Shown here one piece after another: positions 1 to 6,268 of a stretch of 10,935 nt of DNA. The DNA comes from Bacillota bacterium (GTDB taxonomy: Bacteria > Bacillota_A > Clostridia > Lachnospirales > Lachnospiraceae). The position numbers were made by a program, and so were the translations under genes. Under the pieces are notes generated by a model. The model did not search any database. It worked only from the letters and a program-made list of their open reading frames with translations, and was not told the DNA's origin. The stretch's first letter is position 1; each line of letters begins with the position of its first letter. The stretch is from the NCBI GenBank assembly GCA_023443925.1, contig JAEZSL010000371.1, positions 1-10,935 on the forward strand, written 5' to 3'.

Positions 1-11
1 GAAAGGTTGTG

Positions 12-824
12 ATGTTAGGGTTGGAAAAAAAGCTGACTTTGTATGGCTTTAACAACCTCACAAAAACACTTAGCTTCAACATCTATGATGTTTGCTATGC
101 AAAAAGTGAGAGAGAACAAAAGGATTACATTGCTTATATTGATGAGCAGTATAATTCTGAAAGATTAACCAAAATCTTATGTGATGTAACGCAGGCAATA
201 GGAGCACATGTACTTAATATTTCAAAACAGGATTATGATCCCCAGGGAGCGTCTGTCAATATTTTAATTGCGGAAGGTGATTTATCTTCCGAACATATTG
301 ATGAATCCTGTAACCAGGGGAAATATTCCGTAAGCCAGGGAGAAACGGTACATGCCCATTTGGACAAAAGCCATGTTACAGTACACACTTTTCCGGAGTA
401 TCACCCAGATAACTCCATTTCCACTTTTCGTGTAGATATTGATGTATCTACCTGTGGTGAAATATCACCACTTAACGCGCTGGATTATCTAATCGGTAGT
501 TTCGATTCCGATATCATTACAATTGATTACAGAGTCAGAGGCTTTACCAGAGATGTTGAGGGCAAAAAATATTACATCGATCATGATATAACCTCCATAC
601 AGGATTATATTGATGATGTTACACTAACCAAATATGATGCAATTGATGTGAATGTATATCAATCCAATATTTTTCACACCAAAATGCTGATCAAAGAGAT
701 ACAGCTGCAGAACTATCTTTTTAATCTTGACGTTTATGAATTACCGCCCAAGCAGAGGCTTGAGATCACGAGTAATCTTAGGAAAGAGATGATTGAGATA
801 TTCAGCGGCATGAATATATATTAG
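12..824 (+). CDS. speD: S-adenosylmethionine decarboxylase proenzyme (class 1A, E. coli-like)
   Basis: Decarboxylates S-adenosylmethionine to the aminopropyl donor used by SpeE; cytosolic, pyruvoyl-dependent. The protein is 270 aa, the length of the long E. coli class rather than the roughly 125-aa Bacillus class. The self-cleavage site is visible as [14 protein letters not shown]: cleavage is expected between Lys119 and Ser120, with Ser120 becoming the pyruvoyl group. The conserved STCG motif follows with Cys148, the counterpart of the E. coli active-site Cys140. The stretches [13 protein letters not shown] and [14 protein letters not shown] are also typical of this class. An in-frame GTG lies at position 9, but the GAAAGG ribosome binding site at 1-6 is only 2 nt from it and 5 nt from the ATG at 12, so the ATG is preferred. 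The promoter lies outside the window. The speA-like gene follows after 17 nt, which implies co-transcription. Confidence 0.96.
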   Translation: MLGLEKKLTLYGFNNLTKTLSFNIYDVCYAKSEREQKDYIAYIDEQYNSERLTKILCDVTQAIGAHVLNISKQDYDPQGASVNILIAEGDLSSEHIDESCNQGKYSVSQGETVHAHLDKSHVTVHTFPEYHPDNSISTFRVDIDVSTCGEISPLNALDYLIGSFDSDIITIDYRVRGFTRDVEGKKYYIDHDITSIQDYIDDVTLTKYDAIDVNVYQSNIFHTKMLIKEIQLQNYLFNLDVYELPPKQRLEITSNLRKEMIEIFSGMNIY

Positions 825-827
825 GCT

Positions 828-834
828 GAGGAGG
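828..834 (+). promoter_or_regulatory. Ribosome binding site of the speA-like gene
   Basis: GAGGAGG, seven bases before the ATG at 842. It is a near-perfect Shine-Dalgarno sequence in the 17-nt gap after speD, and it fixes the start of the decarboxylase. Confidence 0.8.
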
Positions 835-841
835 TAGAGCG

Positions 842-2299
842 ATGAACATACTTCTGCAGCAGAAAGCGCCGATTCACGAAGCGCTTTTAAGACATAAATC
901 AAACCGGGTTGTTCCCTTTGATGTACCAGGTCATAAAGGCGGCCGGGGAAACAGAGAATTAACGGAATTCTTAGGGGAGAATTGTCTGAAGGTTGATGTT
1001 AATTCCATGAAACCTTTGGATAATCTTTGTCATCCCACCTCTGTTATTCGTGAAGCAGAGATGATTGCGGCGGATGCCTTTGGTGCTAAAGCTGCATTCT
1101 TTATTGTAAATGGAACCACGGCCTCGGTACAGGGGATGATTATGTCCGTCTGTAAGGCAGGGGATAAAATCATAATGCCCAGAAATGTACACCGGAGTGC
1201 TATTAATGCTTTAGTTGTCTGCGGTGCTGTTCCTGTATATGTAAATCCGGGTGTGAACCGGGATTTGGGTATACCGCTGGGTATGTCCTTATCGGATGTA
1301 AAAGCAGCGATAACAGACAATCCGGATGCAAAAGCTATTTTAGTGAATAATCCAACTTACTATGGTATATGCTCTGACTTAAGGGGAATCGTTGACTTTG
1401 CCCATGTGCACGGGGTGAAAGTACTGGTAGATGAGGCTCATGGCACCCACTTTTATTTTGGTGAGGACATGCCGGTTTCCGCTATGGAGGCGGGAGCGGA
1501 CATGGCAGCTGTAAGTATGCATAAAACCGGAGGTTCTTTGACCCAGAGTTCTTTTTTGCTGTGCGGAGAAGGAGTAAATCCCCATCATGTAAGGCAGGTT
1601 ATAAATCTTACCCAAACCACCAGCGGATCTTACCTGTTGCTGGTATCCCTTGATATAGCCAGGAAAAACTTAAGTTTAAACGGTAAGGAATTATTTAAAA
1701 AGACGGTGGAAATTGCCGAGTATGCCCGGGGTGAAATTAATAAACTGGGCGGTTATTATGCGTTTGGAAAAGAACTGATTGATGAGGAATCCGTATATGA
1801 CTTTGATCCCACAAAATTGTCCGTGCATACCAGGAACATGGGGCTGGCCGGGATTGAAGTTTATGATCTGCTAAGAGACGAATATGACATACAGATCGAA
1901 TTCGGTGATATCAGCAATTTTCTGGCCATTATTTCGGCAGGAGACCGGAACTTAGAGATAGAGCGTTTAATTGCTTCTCTTTCGGAGATACGGCGGTTAT
2001 ACGGAAAAGAAGATAAATCTGACATGTTTGACCATGAATACATCAATCCGGATGTAGTATTTGCTCCTCAGCAGGCGTTTTACAGTTCTAAAAAATCCCT
2101 GCCCATACGCAAAACCGTGGGTCAGATCTGTGGTGAGTTTGTAATGTGTTACCCTCCAGGTATACCCATACTGGCACCGGGTGAGAGAATTACAGAGGAA
2201 ATTGTGAATTATATTCTTTATGCCAAGGAAAAGGGCTGTCTGCTTACCGGGACCGAAGACATGGCAGTAAATCATATTAATGTGGTGGAGGTGGAATAA
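842..2299 (+). CDS. speA: Orn/Lys/Arg decarboxylase family protein, probable arginine decarboxylase
   Basis: PLP-dependent, fold-type-I amino-acid decarboxylase that probably supplies the diamine (agmatine from arginine) for the downstream enzymes. It is 485 aa, like the Bacillus SpeA/YaaO type that lacks the N-terminal wing domain of the large inducible E. coli enzymes. Visible features are an N-terminal VPGHKGG motif, the PLP phosphate loop NGTTAS (residues 90-95), DEAH (197-200) with Asp197 expected to contact the PLP ring nitrogen, and SMHKTGGSLTQSS with Lys228 as the Schiff-base lysine. The C-terminal domain carries CYPPGIPILAPGE, typical of the family. The stop codon overlaps the speE start (TAATG), suggesting translational coupling. 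Substrate choice among arginine, ornithine and lysine cannot be read from the sequence. The symbol rests on context and family length, so a lysine or ornithine decarboxylase remains possible. Confidence 0.9.
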   Translation: MNILLQQKAPIHEALLRHKSNRVVPFDVPGHKGGRGNRELTEFLGENCLKVDVNSMKPLDNLCHPTSVIREAEMIAADAFGAKAAFFIVNGTTASVQGMIMSVCKAGDKIIMPRNVHRSAINALVVCGAVPVYVNPGVNRDLGIPLGMSLSDVKAAITDNPDAKAILVNNPTYYGICSDLRGIVDFAHVHGVKVLVDEAHGTHFYFGEDMPVSAMEAGADMAAVSMHKTGGSLTQSSFLLCGEGVNPHHVRQVINLTQTTSGSYLLLVSLDIARKNLSLNGKELFKKTVEIAEYARGEINKLGGYYAFGKELIDEESVYDFDPTKLSVHTRNMGLAGIEVYDLLRDEYDIQIEFGDISNFLAIISAGDRNLEIERLIASLSEIRRLYGKEDKSDMFDHEYINPDVVFAPQQAFYSSKKSLPIRKTVGQICGEFVMCYPPGIPILAPGERITEEIVNYILYAKEKGCLLTGTEDMAVNHINVVEVE

Positions 2300-3147
2300 T
2301 GGATTTATGGTATACGGAAAATCATACGGAAGAAGCCCGTTTTTCCATTAAAATCGACAGGCAGTTAATCAGCCTGCAAAGTGATTTTCAAAGAATTGAT
2401 ATTTTTGAATCCAGGGAATTCGGAAGAATATTAACTCTGGACGGTTACTTAATGGTTACGGAGAAGGACGAGTTCATCTATCATGATATGATAACCCATG
2501 TCCCCATGGCAGCCAATCCAAACATCAGGAAGGTACTGGTAATCGGTGCCGGAGATGGCGGAACCGTCAGGGAACTGCTTCGCTATAAGACCATTGAACA
2601 TATTGATATGGTTGAGATCGATGAAGAAGTCGTTAAAATATGTAAGGAGTATCTGCCGGTTACGGCCTGCGGTCTTACGGAGGAAAGAGTGCATTTGTTT
2701 TTTGAGGACGGTTTGAAATATGTCCGCAGACAGGAAAATGAATACGATCTGATTATTGTAGACTCCACAGATCCTTTCGGACCCGGGGAAGGGCTCTTTA
2801 CCAAAGAATTTTACGGAAACTGTTACCGTGCCTTAAAGGAGGACGGTATCCTGGTAAACCAGCATGAGAGCATGTATTATTCCTCCTATGCGGCTTCTAT
2901 GAAGCGAGCTCACCAGAGAATTAAGGATTCCTTTCCAATCGCAAAAATATATCAGGCACATATTCCGACCTATCCATCCGGCCACTGGCTTTTCGGATTT
3001 GCCTCGAAAAAATATGATCCCATAAAAGATTTGGATGCTGACAAGTGGAATGCTCTGGGATTAAAAACCAGATATTATAATACGGACCTGCATATAGGTG
3101 CATTTGCAATTCCTAATTATGTAAAAGAGCAGCTGGAAAGTGAATAA
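2299..3147 (+). CDS. speE: Polyamine aminopropyltransferase (spermidine synthase)
   Basis: Transfers the aminopropyl group from decarboxylated SAM to an amine acceptor, classically putrescine to give spermidine; cytosolic. The 282-aa length is normal for bacterial SpeE. An N-terminal beta domain is followed by a Rossmann-like methyltransferase fold. The nucleotide-binding loop GAGDGG is at residues 83-88, the acidic residue of strand 2 is in EID (106-108), and EDG (136-138) contacts the adenine side. The catalytic loop VDSTDPFGPGEGLF includes Asp155 as the likely general base and Asp158. YHDM (61-64) is the conserved acceptor-side motif. The ATG shares one base with the preceding stop codon, and GGAGGTGG just upstream (2287-2294) is a good ribosome binding site, so translation is probably coupled to the decarboxylase. 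Acceptor specificity (putrescine, agmatine or spermidine) is not determinable by eye. Confidence 0.96.
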   Translation: MDLWYTENHTEEARFSIKIDRQLISLQSDFQRIDIFESREFGRILTLDGYLMVTEKDEFIYHDMITHVPMAANPNIRKVLVIGAGDGGTVRELLRYKTIEHIDMVEIDEEVVKICKEYLPVTACGLTEERVHLFFEDGLKYVRRQENEYDLIIVDSTDPFGPGEGLFTKEFYGNCYRALKEDGILVNQHESMYYSSYAASMKRAHQRIKDSFPIAKIYQAHIPTYPSGHWLFGFASKKYDPIKDLDADKWNALGLKTRYYNTDLHIGAFAIPNYVKEQLESE

Positions 3148-3223
3148 AATTTACTGGTGTGAATGTCTTTTATTTCACTAAAACTCTTGTAAGGCAAGGT
3201 CAGTAAAGGCAGAAAAAGAAGGC

Positions 3224-3254
3224 TTAGACTTTCATTATTATAAATAATTATAAT
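3224..3254 (+). promoter_or_regulatory. Possible internal promoter before the carboxyspermidine dehydrogenase gene
   Basis: The 167-nt gap after speE is very AT-rich and contains a perfect TATAAT at 3249-3254. The best upstream hexamer is TTAGAC at 3224-3229, giving a 19-nt spacer, longer than the ideal 17. It would give a leader of about 55 nt before the ATG at 3315. The wide gap compared with the overlapping genes upstream favours an extra promoter, but AT-rich DNA yields such matches easily. Confidence 0.35.
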
Positions 3255-3314
3255 AGAACTATATATTACTTACTTTTTGATTTTGAGAAAATACTAATTT
3301 TTGGAGGAATTAAC

Positions 3315-4514
3315 ATGGGAAAAGCGTTAATTATCGGTGCCGGCGGTGTAGCCAGCGTTGTCGTTCATAAATGCTGTCAGAATCCTGACATATTTGAAGA
3401 AATTTTAATAGCAAGCAGAACCGTATCAAAATGTGATGCCTTAAAAGAAAAACTTGCTGGCGGAAAAACGAAGATTTCAACTGCCGCACTGGATGCAGAT
3501 AATACAGAGGAAATCATCGCCTTGATTAATGCGTTTAAACCGGATATTGTTATTAATGTAGCTCTGCCATATCAGGATCTGACTATTATGGATGCCTGCC
3601 TGGCAACTAAAGTAGATTATCTGGATACGGCAAACTATGAGCCTTTAGATACTGCAAAGTTTGAATATAAGTGGCAGTGGGCATATCGGGAGAAATTTAA
3701 GGAAGCCGGTATTACTGCCGTGCTTGGCTGCGGTTTTGATCCCGGTGTAACAGGTGTGTTCTCCGCTTATGCCATGAAGCACTATTTTGACGAAGTCAGC
3801 CAGATTGATATTCTGGATGCCAATGCCGGAGATCATGGTTATCCTTTTGCCACTAATTTTAATCCGGAGATTAATATCCGGGAAATAACGGCCAACGGAA
3901 GCTATTTTGAAAACGGAAAATTCATTGAAACAGAACCCATATCTATAAAGAGAGTATACAATTTTCCTGAAATCGGTGATAAAGATATGTATCTTTTGCA
4001 TCACGAGGAAATGGAATCCCTGGCGTTAAACATCAAGGGAATTAAAAAAATCCGCTTCTGGATGACCTTTTCCGAGCGTTATTTAACTCACCTGAAGGTT
4101 CTTGAGAATGTTGGCATGACCTCTATTGAACCCCTTGAATTTGAAGGCAAACAGATTGTTCCCCTTCAGTTTTTAAAAGCTGTGCTTCCCGATCCGGCTT
4201 CCTTAGGTCCCAGAACAAAAGGTAAAACCAATATCGGATGCATCTACCAGGGAACCAAAGACGGGCAGCCCTTGAATTATTATGTTTATAATGTATGTGA
4301 TCATGAGGAATGTTATAAGGAAGTTGGCTCCCAGGCAATTTCTTATACAACAGGTGTACCGGCTATGATCGGAGCAATGATGGTGCTGACTGGAAAATGG
4401 AAAAAGCCCGGTGTCTTTAATGTGGAAGAATTTGATCCGGATCCTTTTATGGATCAGTTAAATAAACAGGGACTGCCCTGGAAGGAAGACTTTAATCCGG
4501 CGTTAGTAGATTAG
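3315..4514 (+). CDS. Carboxynorspermidine/carboxyspermidine dehydrogenase (saccharopine dehydrogenase family)
   Basis: Expected to condense L-aspartate beta-semialdehyde with a diamine and reduce the imine with NAD(P)H, giving carboxyspermidine, carboxynorspermidine or a carboxyaminopropyl derivative. This is the first step of the SAM-independent spermidine route. The protein is 399 aa, the usual length. The N-terminal Rossmann domain begins ALIIGAGGVAS with the dinucleotide loop at residues 8-14. GCGFDPGVTGVFS (from residue 138) is the conserved family segment at the start of the second domain. The ATG is supported by GGAGG at 3303-3307, seven bases upstream. The next gene, 110 nt downstream, encodes the matching decarboxylase; this pairing is what separates it from a true saccharopine dehydrogenase of lysine metabolism. 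The amine acceptor (putrescine, diaminopropane or agmatine) is unknown. Confidence 0.92.
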   Translation: MGKALIIGAGGVASVVVHKCCQNPDIFEEILIASRTVSKCDALKEKLAGGKTKISTAALDADNTEEIIALINAFKPDIVINVALPYQDLTIMDACLATKVDYLDTANYEPLDTAKFEYKWQWAYREKFKEAGITAVLGCGFDPGVTGVFSAYAMKHYFDEVSQIDILDANAGDHGYPFATNFNPEINIREITANGSYFENGKFIETEPISIKRVYNFPEIGDKDMYLLHHEEMESLALNIKGIKKIRFWMTFSERYLTHLKVLENVGMTSIEPLEFEGKQIVPLQFLKAVLPDPASLGPRTKGKTNIGCIYQGTKDGQPLNYYVYNVCDHEECYKEVGSQAISYTTGVPAMIGAMMVLTGKWKKPGVFNVEEFDPDPFMDQLNKQGLPWKEDFNPALVD

Positions 4515-4606
4515 AAAATGCGTTGCATTTTTAATCTTTCTATTTCGGCAGTATTGCAAGCAGGCTTGCAATATGCATGGGGATTAGATTAGTATTCTAT
4601 TCCCCA
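4515..4606 (+). promoter_or_regulatory. Intergenic region with three consecutive hairpins between the dehydrogenase gene and nspC
   Basis: Three inverted repeats follow one another. The first is AAAATGC (4515-4521) / GCATTTT (4525-4531) with a GTT loop, starting directly after the stop codon. The second is TATTGCAAG (4552-4560) / CTTGCAATA (4565-4573), a perfect 9-bp stem with the 4-nt loop CAGG. The third is TGGGGA (4578-4583) / TCCCCA (4601-4606), ending just before the nspC ribosome binding site. An alternative pairing TAGAAA/TTTCTA encloses the first hairpin. None has a proper U-tract, so RNA processing, mRNA stabilisation or tuning of nspC translation is more likely than termination. The role is inferred; the repeats are seen directly. 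Confidence 0.5.
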
Positions 4607-4611
4607 CAGAT

Positions 4612-4619
4612 AGGAGTGG
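4612..4619 (+). promoter_or_regulatory. Ribosome binding site that sets the nspC start
   Basis: AGGAGTGG, with its AGGAG core eight bases before the ATG at 4625. The alternative in-frame ATG at 4577 has no purine-rich sequence at a suitable distance and lies inside a hairpin region. Confidence 0.75.
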
Positions 4620-4624
4620 TGTTA

Positions 4625-5761
4625 ATGAATTTTGATGTGAAAAACCTTCCGACCCCAATCTATATTGTTGATGAAACTTTACTGGAAAAAAACCTTAAAA
4701 TCCTGAAAATGGTAGCAGACCGGACCGGATGTAAAATTCTTTTGGCCCAGAAGGCGTTCTCCATGTATTCTGAATACCCCCTGATCGGGAAGTATTTACA
4801 GGGAACCACTGCCAGCGGTTTATATGAAGCCAGACTTGGACGGGAAGAGATGAACGGAGAAGTACACATATTTTCACCGGCTTATAAGGAAGAGGAAATT
4901 GATGAGATTATCGCAATCTCTGACCATATGATTTTTAATTCTTTTCACCAGTGGAATAAGTATAAAGAGACAGTAAAAGCAAGTAAAAAAACCGTCAGCT
5001 GCGGTATCCGGATTAATCCGGAATATTCCGAAATTGAGACAGATCTTTACAACCCTTGTATATCCGGTTCCAGATTCGGGATAACCTTAAGCCAGTTTGA
5101 GGGTAAGGATTTAGAGGGGATTGACGGACTGCATTTTCATACCCTGTGCGAACAGAATTCCGATGTATTGGAACGTACCGTTCAGATTGTAGATGAGAAA
5201 TTTGGAAAATTTATGGGCAGAATGAAATGGATTAATTTTGGCGGCGGTCATCACATAACCAGACCGGATTATGATTTGGAAACCCTGATTCGTTCCATTT
5301 TGTATATAAAAGATAAATACGGGGTTGAGGTATATCTGGAGCCGGGTGAGGCGGTTGCACTAAATACGGGATTTTTAGTTGCAAAAGTGCTGGATACCAT
5401 GGTTAACGGAATGGCTATCGCCATTTTAGATACCTCAGCGGCCTGCCATATGCCGGATGTACTGGAGATGCCCTACCGCCCGGAGATTATAGATGCGGGG
5501 AAACCCGGAGAATATGACTTTACTTACCGCCTTGGCGGACCAACCTGCCTGGCAGGAGATGTTATCGGGGATTATTCCTTTAGACAGCCCTTAGAACCAG
5601 GCGATAAGCTTATTTTCTGTGATATGGCCCATTATTCTATGGTTAAGAACAATACATTTAATGGCATCGGACTGCCGGGGATAGCTGCCTGGAATCCGGA
5701 AGAGGGGGTCAAAATAATTAAGCAGTTTGATTATGAAGACTTTAAAATGCGGCTGTCATAG
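4625..5761 (+). CDS. nspC: Carboxynorspermidine/carboxyspermidine decarboxylase
   Basis: PLP-dependent, fold-type-III (alanine-racemase-like) decarboxylase that removes the carboxyl group from the product of the preceding dehydrogenase to give spermidine, norspermidine or an aminopropylated analogue. From the ATG at 4625 it is 378 aa, matching the usual NspC length. An in-frame ATG at 4577 would add 16 residues ahead of the conserved start NLPTPIYIVDE and is not favoured. Lys43 in LLAQKAFSMY is the Schiff-base lysine of the barrel domain. FGGGHHI and LEPGEAV (Glu239 onward) are the PLP-phosphate and substrate-side loops. GPTCLAGD carries Cys308 and Asp312, the conserved C-terminal active-site pair contributed across the dimer. 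It is the last gene of the cluster and is followed by a strong terminator. Confidence 0.95.
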   Translation: MNFDVKNLPTPIYIVDETLLEKNLKILKMVADRTGCKILLAQKAFSMYSEYPLIGKYLQGTTASGLYEARLGREEMNGEVHIFSPAYKEEEIDEIIAISDHMIFNSFHQWNKYKETVKASKKTVSCGIRINPEYSEIETDLYNPCISGSRFGITLSQFEGKDLEGIDGLHFHTLCEQNSDVLERTVQIVDEKFGKFMGRMKWINFGGGHHITRPDYDLETLIRSILYIKDKYGVEVYLEPGEAVALNTGFLVAKVLDTMVNGMAIAILDTSAACHMPDVLEMPYRPEIIDAGKPGEYDFTYRLGGPTCLAGDVIGDYSFRQPLEPGDKLIFCDMAHYSMVKNNTFNGIGLPGIAAWNPEEGVKIIKQFDYEDFKMRLS

Positions 5762-5817
5762 ATTTATTTTTAATCTAAACTATAATTGATACAAAGACTA
5801 AGGAATATATTAATCAT

Positions 5818-5859
5818 AAAAGCCAGTACAAAAACCAATGGGTTTGTACTGGCTTTTTT
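5818..5859 (+). terminator. Intrinsic terminator ending the polyamine cluster
   Basis: Perfect 15-bp inverted repeat (5818-5832 with 5843-5857) around the core GCCAGTAC/GTACTGGC, with a 10-nt loop whose CC and GG can also pair. A run of six T (5854-5859) follows on the + strand, and the left arm begins with four A, so some termination in the opposite direction is possible. It separates the cluster from the two-component genes. Confidence 0.92.
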
Positions 5860-6148
5860 ATCTCAAACGAGGAAATTCCTCCTTAAAAAACCTTTGGGAG
5901 ATACACATTTACGTGCTAAGAATATTTGCCACTGTCGTGGCAGTGGGTCAGCTGGAAATCAGTAAACCAGACTCCGGACTTTTATTAATTACATAAGATT
6001 CATACATCGGCAGGTTGATGGAACAATTGTTTCTCATATTATTTTTAAAAGATTATGATAGGATTCCTGTTTTATAAAAGAGATCTATCAGGCAAAACTA
6101 CATAAAAAAGAAAATAAAAACAGTGGAAGGATTGTAAATAACAGTGTA

Positions 6149-6177
6149 GAATAATAGTATAAGCTGCGGAATAATAG
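6149..6177 (+). repeat. Two direct repeats, possible regulator binding site
   Basis: GAATAATAG occurs at 6149-6157 and again at 6169-6177, exactly 20 bp apart and therefore on nearly the same face of the helix. Tandem direct half-sites at about two helical turns are the usual layout for AraC-family regulators. The downstream gene encodes an AraC-type response regulator, so autoregulation is a reasonable inference, but nothing here proves binding. Confidence 0.4.
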
Positions 6178-6256
6178 CAAAATTACACATAATAAGGTAA
6201 CAAAGCGTCCTTTCAAATTAACCCGATGTGCCGCAGGGCATTATAAAACATAAGAC

Positions 6257-6260
6257 GGAG
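6257..6260 (+). promoter_or_regulatory. Ribosome binding site supporting a TTG start
   Basis: GGAG, eight bases before the TTG at 6269. The nearby ATG at 6262 is out of frame, and the first in-frame ATG (6281) would remove the first beta strand of the receiver domain, so the TTG is the best start. Confidence 0.65.
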
Positions 6261-6268
6261 AATGCAAA

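Larger units (their letters stand above)
5860..6268. other. Long intergenic region without a convincing gene
   Basis: About 400 nt with no reading frame that has both a start and a ribosome binding site. Visible structure: a near-perfect palindrome GAGGAAATTCCTC at 5869-5881; a 6-bp hairpin CCACTG/CAGTGG at 5929-5946; a very A-rich stretch around 6100-6120; the 9-bp direct repeat GAATAATAG at 6149 and 6169; and a small 4-bp hairpin TGCC/GGCA at 6229-6240 close to the next gene. The promoter of the response regulator gene must lie here. A weak candidate is TTGTAA (6132-6137), 17 nt, TAGTAT (6155-6160), which would overlap the direct repeats. The first half could be a structured RNA or a decayed gene. 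Confidence 0.6.

Noticed and set aside
9..11. GTG start for speD, one codon before the chosen ATG
   Set aside because: It would leave only 2 nt after the GAAAGG ribosome binding site; the ATG at 12 has a normal 5-nt spacing.
3139..3179. Inverted repeat across the speE stop codon considered as a terminator
   Set aside because: The stem is AT-rich with a bulge, the loop is 18 nt, and no T-run follows it.
3645..4004. 119-codon open frame on the minus strand inside the dehydrogenase gene
   Set aside because: Opposite a clearly conserved coding region; composition looks like a reverse-complement shadow.
4577..4624. Sixteen-codon N-terminal extension of nspC
   Set aside because: It lacks a ribosome binding site, lies in the hairpin region, and the downstream ATG at 4625 has AGGAG at the right distance and gives the usual family length.
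5869..5985. Cobalamin riboswitch suggested by GCCACTGT
   Set aside because: The conserved downstream box resembling AGGAGACCTGCC and the other core elements are missing, and no gene of B12 metabolism or transport follows.
5948..6037. 29-codon open frame on the minus strand (starts MRNNCSINLP), followed closely by the 5929-5946 hairpin
   Set aside because: No ribosome binding site before the ATG and no recognisable sequence; such a length is expected by chance. The adjacent hairpin lacks a clear T-run on that strand.
6018..6077. 19-codon hydrophobic frame on the + strand (MEQLFLILFLKDYDRIPVL)
   Set aside because: Too short, no convincing ribosome binding site, and in AT-rich DNA hydrophobic short frames arise readily. 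It is mentioned in the findings only as part of a possible decayed gene.
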